Below, in pieces: positions 7,580 through 13,799 of a DNA stretch of 13,799 nt. Both the position numbers and the translations under genes were made by a program. Each line of letters begins with the position of its first letter. Position 1 is the first letter of the stretch. Below the pieces are notes generated by a model. It had not been told where the DNA came from, searched no databases, and saw nothing but the letters and a program-made list of their open reading frames with translations. The stretch is from Coemansia sp. RSA 922 (Eukaryota > Kickxellomycota > Kickxellomycetes > Kickxellales > Kickxellaceae). Location of the stretch: the NCBI GenBank assembly GCA_027577415.1, contig JANBQS010000667.1, positions 1 through 13,799 of the forward strand. The letters run 5' to 3'.

Positions 7580-10056
7580 CCAACAGCACCAGCAGCACCA
7601 GCTCAGATATCTATCGTGGGTCAACGCGGAGCGCATCGACAGTGGTTTCTGATGAGATGCGGCACTATCAGCGAGCTCGGCCGTCGATATCTGTGCGAAC
7701 TAAAGATATATCGTGGCCAGTGGGCAGCAGCAGCAAGGACAGCCCGCGCCCAGAGGACTATGATTTTTTGGACTCTGGAAGTATCCGCAGCCCCACGCCA
7801 CGGAGCGATTCATTTGAGGGTAGCCGTGGGACTGTGCAATACGCACCGCCTATCTCAGGCTCCTCCACTAGACACCATGCCCGAGAGGCCACGTTCCCTC
7901 TGTCGCGCCGGCGAGCCATGACGCTGGCTAAGAGAGCTACCGAGGCGCTCTCGCCTATTCTCTCGCGCAGGAAGGACACTGCAGAGTCTTTAGACAGCCT
8001 AATGCCGGACTCCCATTTCTGTCCCCTGCGCTCGGCCGCCTCAGACTCGGGCTCTGTCCATGCCACCCACGGGCCTGCTGCTGGTCCTCCTGCTGCTGCT
8101 GCGATACGGCGCTCATATGGCGCGCCTTCTCCTCCACTGCAGTCTCCTGGCTCCCCATCCTCTGCCTTTTCCTTTGTCGACCTTCACTCGCCCCTTTCTC
8201 CCAAATCCCATGCCTCCTCTGCCCTTGCCGCCTCTAGCGGGCGCTTGCGCCGCACAGGCGCCCTCAACGGCACATACTCCCCTGACGATGAGTTCAATTA
8301 TCACATGCCTACATCAGCCACGTTGGTTGCTCGGCGACACGAAGATCCCCTACGCCGTGGGCAGCTAGCTAACTCGCTGGATTTGTCCACCCACTCAACC
8401 ATCTCTACTGTAGTCTCTGTATCTCCCACATCGTCCAACCGGCCTACGAGCCTCGACAGCGCGGCGTCCGAGGGCTCTGCTGGCATTGCTCTCAAGCGGT
8501 CGCCCAAAAAGCCGCCGCCACCAGAAGACGATGACGAGCTCCGTGGCCCAGCACCTCGCGACGACTGGGACATTGTATTTGACAGAATCAAGGAGTACCG
8601 CGCGACACATGAGGCACCCGTGGACACCGTCGGCTGCGAGGCGCTGACAGAAGAGGAGAAGGACCCAAAGCTCAAGCGCTTCCGCTCGCTTGTGTCGCTG
8701 ATGCTGTCGGCACAGACAAAGGACGAGGTTACTGCCGAGGCCGTGCGCGGCCTGAGCCAGCGGCTGCCTGGCGGGCTTACGCCAAAGTCGCTAAGCGAGG
8801 CGCCCATTGATTTGATTCACGAGTGCGTGCGCAAGGTGGGATTTTGGCAGCGCAAGTCCAACTACATCAAGGAAGCTGCGCGCACGTGCTTGGAGCAATA
8901 CGCTGGCGACATCCCGCGCACTGTGCCGCAACTGCTCTCTCTGCCTGGTGTCGGCCCCAAAATGGCGTATCTGGCCATGCATGCTGCCTGGCAAGACACC
9001 CAGGGCATTGGCGTCGACACTCACGTCTTGCGCATCTCGCACCGGCTCGGCTGGGTCAGCGACTCGGCTAAATCGCCCGAGGCCACTCGCCATGCGCTCG
9101 AGTCGTGGATGCCGCGGTCGCTTTGGCGCGAACTCAACCCGCTGCTCGTGGGACTAGGCCAGACTGTGTGTCGTGCCATTGGTCCCAAGTGTGGCGAGTG
9201 TCCGGTCAGCCAGTACTGCCCCAGCTCTCTACAGCCTCGGAGCCGGAGTACCTCGCGAGGCGCTTCTGTCGATAGGAGCAAGCTCCGCTCTGCCGCTGGC
9301 GGAATAAAGCAGCAAGTATCGCAAGACTCGATGTTCAGCGAGTCTACCGAGCTGGGCGATGTTGACGTCGAGGACCTGGCTAGCATGGTCCGGGGAGCCG
9401 AGCAGGCTGTTCGCTCACGCAAGCTCAGCGGTGGCCGCTCGCGCAAAGCCATTGTGGCCAAGGCCGAATTCCCTGAGATCCCCCATTCGCCTCTGAGCAA
9501 GGGCGGCAGAGCCCAGGCCATACCGGCCACTACCGACGAGGAAGAGGCCGCGCTGAGTGAAGGCACCGGCGGCCGTGGTGGTGACCGGCGTCGCTGTATC
9601 CGGGCCCGGGGAAGCCGTAGACTACGGAACAAGCTGAAAATGCCCGCGCTCAACGACGACGACGACAACAACAACGACATTGGCGATGGCGGCTTACGTC
9701 GACCTACTAGTGACGGCGGCAATGCGGGGCACGATGACGAATCGAGAAATGTGGCCGAAGTACAGCTGACTTACGGCAGCGACCGGGACATTGGTGGTGT
9801 TTCGCCAAAGCTGGAGCTGCCCACGATGGCTACCTCGCAGTACTTTATGCGCTCAAGGTCCAATGCCGCGAGCGAGGAGGTGCGTCCCGAGGCCAAAACA
9901 GACAAGGTGCGCAGCGCTCGCGCTAAAGCCACTGCCGAGAAGCTGTACTCGCGGCGCTTGAGCAAGTCTGACATGCAGTGGGCGCTGGGTGAGGACTGGG
10001 ACCCTGAGGACAGCTCTTCGTTGTCGTCGCTGAGTGACTTGGACAATGCCGTGTGA
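7528..10056 (+). CDS. NTH1: Endonuclease III homologue (Nth1-type DNA glycosylase/AP lyase) with long N- and C-terminal extensions
   Basis: Intronless 842-residue protein. The core (about residues 345-565) is a complete endonuclease III, which removes oxidised pyrimidines and nicks abasic sites in base-excision repair. LMLSAQTKDEV sits at 391-401. The helix-hairpin-helix is LPGVGPK with catalytic Lys478, VDTHV supplies the catalytic Asp497, and the [4Fe-4S] ligands follow C-x6-C-x2-C-x5-C (Cys548, 555, 558, 564). The core starts at DDWD, as in eukaryotic Nth1. Unusual are a 340-residue Ser/Pro/Arg-rich N-terminal extension, with the NLS-like KRSPKK just before the core, and a 275-residue C-terminal extension with a basic cluster (about 687-704), a D5N3 run and a last segment SKSDMQWALGEDWD. 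Typical Nth1 proteins have about 300-400 residues. ATG at 7528 is the first in this frame; the frame is open back to TAG at 7255-7257. An out-of-frame ATG lies 8 bases upstream. Nuclear and/or mitochondrial location is likely for the family, not shown here. Confidence 0.9.
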   Translation: MHILSSIKHHVAAAAGVTNSTSSTSSDIYRGSTRSASTVVSDEMRHYQRARPSISVRTKDISWPVGSSSKDSPRPEDYDFLDSGSIRSPTPRSDSFEGSRGTVQYAPPISGSSTRHHAREATFPLSRRRAMTLAKRATEALSPILSRRKDTAESLDSLMPDSHFCPLRSAASDSGSVHATHGPAAGPPAAAAIRRSYGAPSPPLQSPGSPSSAFSFVDLHSPLSPKSHASSALAASSGRLRRTGALNGTYSPDDEFNYHMPTSATLVARRHEDPLRRGQLANSLDLSTHSTISTVVSVSPTSSNRPTSLDSAASEGSAGIALKRSPKKPPPPEDDDELRGPAPRDDWDIVFDRIKEYRATHEAPVDTVGCEALTEEEKDPKLKRFRSLVSLMLSAQTKDEVTAEAVRGLSQRLPGGLTPKSLSEAPIDLIHECVRKVGFWQRKSNYIKEAARTCLEQYAGDIPRTVPQLLSLPGVGPKMAYLAMHAAWQDTQGIGVDTHVLRISHRLGWVSDSAKSPEATRHALESWMPRSLWRELNPLLVGLGQTVCRAIGPKCGECPVSQYCPSSLQPRSRSTSRGASVDRSKLRSAAGGIKQQVSQDSMFSESTELGDVDVEDLASMVRGAEQAVRSRKLSGGRSRKAIVAKAEFPEIPHSPLSKGGRAQAIPATTDEEEAALSEGTGGRGGDRRRCIRARGSRRLRNKLKMPALNDDDDNNNDIGDGGLRRPTSDGGNAGHDDESRNVAEVQLTYGSDRDIGGVSPKLELPTMATSQYFMRSRSNAASEEVRPEAKTDKVRSARAKATAEKLYSRRLSKSDMQWALGEDWDPEDSSSLSSLSDLDNAV
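9653..9677 (+). repeat. Trinucleotide GAC/AAC repeat encoding a poly-Asp/Asn run
   Basis: A tandem run of GAC codons followed by AAC codons inside the C-terminal extension of the NTH1-like protein encodes D5N3D. Such triplet runs expand and contract by slippage and mark the region as structurally unconstrained. Confidence 0.75.
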
Positions 10057-10670
10057 CATGGAAGCTCTGGCCATGATAGATCCCGCCCAAAACTAAAAAT
10101 AACAACTTGTAGAACCTTTCCTTGGTGTACTATGTGTACTATTAATTATGAAATATTTTTTTATGCCTTGCTTTTTTGTATTGTATTTTGGAGTAATTGC
10201 AAGTATGTTGCCGTGCAATTGTTTGTCATGGAACGGCTTATTTGCACTTGCTCGAAATCGGTCTCGCTGGACCATTGTATTCTTGAATTCTTCGCACGGC
10301 TTTTAAAGCCAGCCAATTGTTCTGGAGTACTCTCATACATTGTTCTTTGTTTTTTACTTGGCAAGAGGCCCTCGGAAGAGACGGGGGAGGAGAGTTTATT
10401 GTCTTTGCGGAACACAACAATGACATGTAATCTCCTGGTCTTCCGTCAGCCACCGTGGTCTTCTGCAAGTCGTTTAGCTTACACGGCACAATTCCCTGAG
10501 TCCATCCATCCCGTTTTGGTGGGGATTTTCGGCCCGTGCACTAGCAACAAATGATTCTTTCCGGTAACATGAACTTTTTCAAACGACCATGTTTATTCTC
10601 CACATATTCAACCTGCATCGGCAGTTTTTACTACATATTTTTTCAAGAAAGATTGCTTTCTGTATGAATT

Positions 10671-10691
10671 GTAAAATAGTGGTAATTTTAC
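10671..10691. repeat. Small perfect inverted repeat (7-bp arms)
   Basis: GTAAAAT and ATTTTAC flank a 7-base loop (AGTGGTA). It is followed directly by the short direct repeat GAGTA-CCCG-GAGTA (10692-10705). It may be a palindromic regulatory site upstream of the secreted protein gene, or chance in AT-rich DNA. Confidence 0.4.
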
Positions 10692-10818
10692 GAGTACCCG
10701 GAGTATTTTCTATTAATAAATTATGTACATGAATTGTTTTATTTACCATTATGTCTTTCCCTCCTAAACGATGGAGGTCTCCACCTCGCGCGAGCAATTA
10801 CCAGCCGTTCCAAAAAGG

Positions 10819-10827
10819 TATAAAAAG
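10819..10827 (+). promoter_or_regulatory. TATA box of the secreted repeat protein gene
   Basis: TATAAAAAG is a near-perfect TATA box 134 bp upstream of the residue that encodes the secreted protein's start. Transcription would begin about 30 bp downstream in the C/T-rich tract near 10850, giving a leader of about 110 bases. Such a strong TATA with a pyrimidine-rich start region fits a highly or inducibly expressed gene. Confidence 0.65.
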
Positions 10828-10960
10828 ACCTGTGATGTTCCTCCCTCTGTTCATATTTTCTTTTCAGTATCAGCATTCTTGCTTCTTTATTTTATCGACA
10901 ACATTCCACAAATCTTCCAACCCCCCCACTCCCACTCTCTCTTTTAGCTCCAAAAAAACG

Positions 10961-12274
10961 ATGAAGTTTGTTTCTTCTTTCCTTTTCCTTGCCGCTCTCG
11001 CTTCGGCCACGCCGGGTCTCGTCAACGTTGATCGCAATGACAATGTTTTGAACTTTGGCAACAATCGTCCCGGCTATGTTAACAACGACGGATATAAGGG
11101 TCGTTATGACGGTAACCATGGCGGTAACGACGGATACCGTGTGGTAGACAATTACCGCGATCACAAGCCCAACTACAAGCCCGATTATAAGAACGACCAC
11201 AAGTACGATAACAAGCCGGTTTACAAGAATGACCATGATCGCGATTACAAGCCCGACTACAGGAACGACTACAAGAACGACTACAAGAACGACTACAAGC
11301 CTGGCAACAAGTACGATAACAAGCCTGACTACAGGAACGACCACAACAAGCCGAGCTACAAGAACGATCACGATCGCGACTACAAGCCTGACTATAAGCC
11401 CAACTATAAGCCCAACTATAAGCCTGACTACAAGAACGACCACGATCGCGATTACAGGCCCGGGAACAAGTACGACAACAAGCCCGACAACAAGCCCGAC
11501 TACAGGAACGACCACAACAAGCCGGGCTACAAGAACGACCATGACCGCGACTATAAGCCCGACTACAAGCCTGACCACAAGTACGACAACAAATACGATA
11601 ACAAGCCGGGCAACAAGTACGACAACAAGCCGGGTTACAAGAATGACCACGATCGCGACTACAAGGTCGACTATAAGCCCGACTATAAGCCCAACTACAA
11701 GCCCGACTATAAGAACGACTATAAGAATGACCATGACCGTGACTACAGGCCCGACTACAAGCCTGGCAACAAGCCTGACTATAAGCCCGACTATAAGCCT
11801 GACTATAAGCCTGACTATAAGCCCGACTATAAGCCTGACTATAAGCCTGACTATAAGCCCGACTATAAGCCCGACTATAAGCCCGACTACAAGAACGACT
11901 ACAAGAACGACTACAAGAACGACTACAAGAACGACTATAAGAATGACCACAACAAGCCGGGCTACAAGAACGACCATGATCGCGACTATAAGCCGGGGAA
12001 CAAGTACGACAAGCCCGACTACAAGAACGATCACAACAAGCCGGGTTACAAGAACGACTATAAGAACGACCACGACAACGACTATAAGCCTGACTATAAG
12101 CCGGATAACAACTCTGGCTACCACGCCGTCCCTATCCCGATCGATATCAAGGTTCCTACCGTTCCTCCCAAAGTCCCTACCGTTCCTCCTAAGGTTCCTC
12201 AGCCTCCCAGCATCCCCACCCCTGGTATTCCTTCCTTCCCTGGTATTCCCGCGCCAAGGATCCCGGGCAACTAA
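10961..12274 (+). CDS. Secreted Asp/Lys/Tyr-rich tandem-repeat protein (DYKP/DYKN repeats) with Pro-rich tail
   Basis: A 437-residue predicted extracellular protein. A signal peptide is clear (MKFVSSFLFLAALASA|TP, residues 1-16), then a short Gly/Asn-rich part (about 35-60), then about 315 residues (68-381) of repeats built from DYKP, DYKN, NKPGYKND, NKYDNKP and seven copies of HDRDY. The longest run is nine DYKP followed by five DYKN. The tail (382-437) is Pro-rich with KVPTVPP twice and PGIP-type motifs. Apart from the start there is no Met; I see no Cys, Trp or Glu, so all acidity comes from Asp. It should be intrinsically disordered and strongly charged. The ATG at 10961 is chosen because it directly starts the signal peptide; earlier in-frame codons run through the TATA box and leader. 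Lys is always AAG and Asn and Asp are nearly always AAC and GAC, suggesting high expression. I recognise no family; adhesive, wall-coating, metal-binding or hydration roles are only guesses from composition. Confidence 0.88.
   Translation: MKFVSSFLFLAALASATPGLVNVDRNDNVLNFGNNRPGYVNNDGYKGRYDGNHGGNDGYRVVDNYRDHKPNYKPDYKNDHKYDNKPVYKNDHDRDYKPDYRNDYKNDYKNDYKPGNKYDNKPDYRNDHNKPSYKNDHDRDYKPDYKPNYKPNYKPDYKNDHDRDYRPGNKYDNKPDNKPDYRNDHNKPGYKNDHDRDYKPDYKPDHKYDNKYDNKPGNKYDNKPGYKNDHDRDYKVDYKPDYKPNYKPDYKNDYKNDHDRDYRPDYKPGNKPDYKPDYKPDYKPDYKPDYKPDYKPDYKPDYKPDYKPDYKNDYKNDYKNDYKNDYKNDHNKPGYKNDHDRDYKPGNKYDKPDYKNDHNKPGYKNDYKNDHDNDYKPDYKPDNNSGYHAVPIPIDIKVPTVPPKVPTVPPKVPQPPSIPTPGIPSFPGIPAPRIPGN
11162..12103 (+). repeat. 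Degenerate coding tandem repeat, 12-bp basic unit
   Basis: The repeat region is built from 12-bp units of the type GACTAYAAGCCY (DYKP) and GACTAYAAGAAY (DYKN), mixed with longer modules containing HDRDY and NKPGYKND. Between 11777 and 11944 fourteen 12-bp units follow without interruption: nine DYKP, then five DYKN. Units differ mainly at third positions (TAT/TAC, CCC/CCT), as expected from repeated unequal exchange plus selection on protein sequence. Confidence 0.92.
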
Positions 12275-12562
12275 ATGCGCTCTGACACGTTGCAAACCGA
12301 TAATGCCATTAGTCGCATAGACCTTTTTGGCTGCATTTCAATATAAATTATCATAGGGATTATTTGACACATACACAGCAATTATCCACCATAGACAGTG
12401 AGAAGCTCTACGTCACCAATGCGGCATCTTGCATTGATTGGGGCGCGGGACCAGGGGCGGGCTGCGTAGCAAGCACGCAAGCATGAGCTTACTAATGCTA
12501 ACTTTCTTATGCGGCAAGTAGTGACTGCGTCTAGACCGCACATTCTCAGCTCCACCTCTGCC

Positions 12563-12566
12563 ATAT

Positions 12567-12570
<4 letters not shown>
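12563..12570 (+). promoter_or_regulatory. TATA-like element of the NmrA-like gene
   Basis: An ATATATAT stretch about 115 bp upstream of the ATG at 12684 is followed directly by the CT repeat. Position and composition fit a TATA box with transcription starting within or just after the CT tract. Confidence 0.5.

Positions 12571-12571
<1 letters not shown>

Positions 12572-12598
<27 letters not shown>
12572..12598 (+). repeat. TC dinucleotide microsatellite in the NmrA-like promoter
   Basis: An uninterrupted (TC)n run of 27 bases lies 86 bp upstream of the ATG, directly after the TATA-like element. It lies where the transcription start or early leader is expected. It matches the CT tract at 7191-7213 in kind and in orientation relative to the downstream gene. 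Confidence 0.9.
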
Positions 12599-12683
12599 TA
12601 GTAGTTGCAGCCACACCTATTTTTCAACTTTTAAACCAACAGGCACAATATCTAACAAATCTTTATTTTTATTATTATTGAAA

Positions 12684-13619
12684 ATGACCAAGCTCGTAGC
12701 AATCGTTGGCGCCACCGGTCTCCAAGGAAGCAGCGTGCTCAAGTCGCTGCATGCAACGGGCAAGTACAAGCTGCGTGCACTTTCTCGCAATCCCGATGGC
12801 AATCAAGCAGCAAGCCTGAAAGCCAAGTACTCTGGCGTGGAATGGGTGCCAGCCAATTTGGACGATACTGCCTCCCTCCGCAAGGCGTTCCAAGGCGCGA
12901 ACACTGTATTTGGCGTGACTCAGTTCTTCCAAAAGGACATCATGGAGAGGGTTGAGCATGGCGACGTGGATGCTGAATATAACCAGGGCAAGAACATCGT
13001 CGACGCAGCCATTGCGGCGGGCGTCGACTCCATTGTGTTGAGCAGCATAGACTCGATGAAGCAGCTGTCGCACGGCAAGTATCCTGGTGTTCTTCACTTT
13101 GAGGGCAAACACAAGGTTGAGGAATACTTGACGAGCTTGTCGGACAAAGTCAAGGGTTACTTTGTTTACCTCGGGTTTTACATGGAGAACTTTGTGGACT
13201 TTTCGCGCATTTCGCCAGAGGACAACAAGACCATTGAGTTTACGGTTCCGCTCAAGCCTACCACAAAGCTACCTCTTGTCGATACGGCAAACGACACCGG
13301 ACCAGTGGTGGCCTATGTTCTTGAGCACCCCGAGGAGTGCCTTGGAACTGTAGTCGAGGTCAGCGGGGGATATTACGAGGCGCAAGATATGGCAAAGGCG
13401 TTTACAGAGGTGACCGGGAAGCCCTCTCGCTACGTCCAAATTCCATATGATTCTATCGGTAGCGACGAGCTGGGTCAAATGTTTAAAGGTCAAGACGAAT
13501 TTGGGTACTATGGCGGCAGGACCGAGTTTATCGAGCGCAACAAGGAGATCAAGCACACATTCACTACGCCGACCTCGTTCTGGAAGAACCGCGGGTGGAC
13601 CGGACCATCTACCAAGTGA
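12684..13619 (+). CDS. NmrA-like family NAD(P)-binding protein (atypical short-chain dehydrogenase)
   Basis: Predicted 311-residue NmrA/HSCARG-type protein with a Rossmann fold. It begins with the dinucleotide-binding strand-turn LVAIVGATGLQG (GxxGxxG, Gly9, Gly12, Gly15). RALSRNP (31-37) follows, where an Arg usually prefers the NADP 2'-phosphate. Then come EYNQGKNIVDAA (98-109), HFEGKHKVEEYL (138-149) and the family-typical GFYMENF (164-170). The length matches the family (about 300). Members of this family act as redox sensors that bind NAD(P) and regulate partners (NmrA in nitrogen control, HSCARG in animals), or as reductases; sequence alone does not say which. ATG at 12684 in context GAAAATGACC directly precedes the first beta strand, so the start is secure. 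The ORF is intronless and has its own TATA-like promoter. I see no functional link with the neighbouring secreted protein. Confidence 0.9.
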   Translation: MTKLVAIVGATGLQGSSVLKSLHATGKYKLRALSRNPDGNQAASLKAKYSGVEWVPANLDDTASLRKAFQGANTVFGVTQFFQKDIMERVEHGDVDAEYNQGKNIVDAAIAAGVDSIVLSSIDSMKQLSHGKYPGVLHFEGKHKVEEYLTSLSDKVKGYFVYLGFYMENFVDFSRISPEDNKTIEFTVPLKPTTKLPLVDTANDTGPVVAYVLEHPEECLGTVVEVSGGYYEAQDMAKAFTEVTGKPSRYVQIPYDSIGSDELGQMFKGQDEFGYYGGRTEFIERNKEIKHTFTTPTSFWKNRGWTGPSTK

Positions 13620-13706
13620 TCTGGCAATCGAGAGTGAACGGACCCGTCCAGCATCAACAAAGATGAAGATAAAATATATATATGTATAAAGACAGGTTGA
13701 CCGCAA

Positions 13707-13712
13707 AATAAA
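13707..13712 (+). terminator. Polyadenylation signal after the NmrA-like gene
   Basis: A canonical AATAAA lies 88 bp after the stop codon at 13617-13619, in an AT-rich 3' region that also has an AT-repeat (about 13671-13689). Cleavage would be expected 10-30 bp downstream. No further gene is visible to the window end. Confidence 0.6.
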
Positions 13713-13799
13713 CAATACAAATACACTGCACTGTACAGCATTTGGTCCTCGCAAGGGATCAGTACCCGTAGGCTCGTTTGTCTTGGCTCATTAATCGCG

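Larger units (their letters stand above)
10057..10960. other. AT-rich intergenic region between NTH1-like and the secreted repeat protein genes
   Basis: This 904-base stretch should carry the NTH1-like 3' UTR and the promoter of the secreted protein. I see no convincing gene. A 140-codon plus-strand frame at 10132-10554 has no recognisable domain and a poor composition. The right half is very AT-rich and includes a small perfect hairpin at 10671-10691. A strong TATA box lies at 10819-10827, followed by a C/T-rich leader that ends CAAAAAAACG just before the ATG. Confidence 0.5.
12275..12683. other. Intergenic region: 3' UTR of the secreted protein gene and NmrA-like promoter
   Basis: This 409-base gap has no gene that I can support. 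AATATAAA near 12340 may be the polyadenylation signal of the secreted protein gene. The right part is the promoter of the NmrA-like gene, with a TATATATAT box directly joined to a CT microsatellite and a T/A-rich leader before the ATG. Confidence 0.5.

Noticed and set aside
8301..8807. 168-codon minus-strand frame and others opposite the NTH1-like gene
   Set aside because: These mirror the high-GC third positions of the sense gene; no domain or start context supports them.
10132..10554. 140-codon ATG frame in the gap after the NTH1-like gene
   Set aside because: No recognisable domain, signal or codon bias like the neighbours; the hydrophobic start comes from T-rich 3' UTR-like sequence.
10961..12274. 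Fungal ribosomal peptide (RiPP, dikaritin-type) precursor
   Set aside because: The signal peptide and tandem repeats fit superficially, but there are no regularly spaced Kex2 sites (KR/RR) between units, no hypervariable core within conserved flanks, and no UstY-like or other tailoring enzyme gene in the neighbourhood.
10892..12295. Minus-strand 467-codon Val/Leu/Ile-rich frame as a membrane protein gene
   Set aside because: It is the reverse complement of the repeat units of the secreted protein; it lacks a promoter-like region and normal transmembrane spacing, while the sense frame has a signal peptide, TATA box and coherent tail.

Overview
The window looks like a gene-dense stretch of fungal nuclear DNA. 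The support is a compact layout, mostly intronless genes with one short GT-AG intron (104 bp), pyrimidine-rich leaders, TATA-like boxes, and fungal-type proteins: a Ste23-like insulysin, an Efm2/METTL21-type protein methyltransferase and an NmrA-like protein. An early-diverging (zygosporic, perhaps Kickxellomycotina-like) fungus is my best guess; that is inference from gene structure and style, not from a marker gene.

Layout, left to right: (1) the 3' end of a Ser/Thr/Val-rich protein gene cut by the window edge (+, 1-420). (2) An intact Methyltransf_16 / METTL21-EFM2-like protein methyltransferase (+, 765-2018). (3) Convergent to it with only 107 bp between stop codons, a two-exon M16 metalloprotease of the insulin-degrading enzyme/Ste23 family (-, 2126-5451). 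(4) Upstream of the protease, on + strand, a decayed partial copy of the methyltransferase 3' end (5977-6195). (5) After a 1.3 kb pyrimidine-rich intergenic region, a long intronless ORF (+, 7528-10056) carrying a complete endonuclease III (Nth1) DNA glycosylase/AP lyase core between two very long low-complexity extensions. (6) After a 0.9 kb AT-rich gap, a secreted, Cys-free, Asp/Lys/Tyr repeat protein built of DYKP/DYKN tetrapeptides with a Pro-rich tail (+, 10961-12274). (7) An NmrA-like NAD(P)-binding protein (+, 12684-13619) followed by a polyadenylation signal.

The genes do not form an obvious pathway or cluster; they look like independently transcribed housekeeping genes plus one lineage-specific secreted protein. 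The most interesting items are the secreted repeat protein, the methyltransferase pseudogene whose differences from the live copy are largely synonymous (so it was probably a working paralogue before decay), the oversized Nth1, and the unusual translation starts of the protease and Nth1 genes, both overlapped by out-of-frame upstream ORFs. I found no rRNA, tRNA, CRISPR array or intact transposon.
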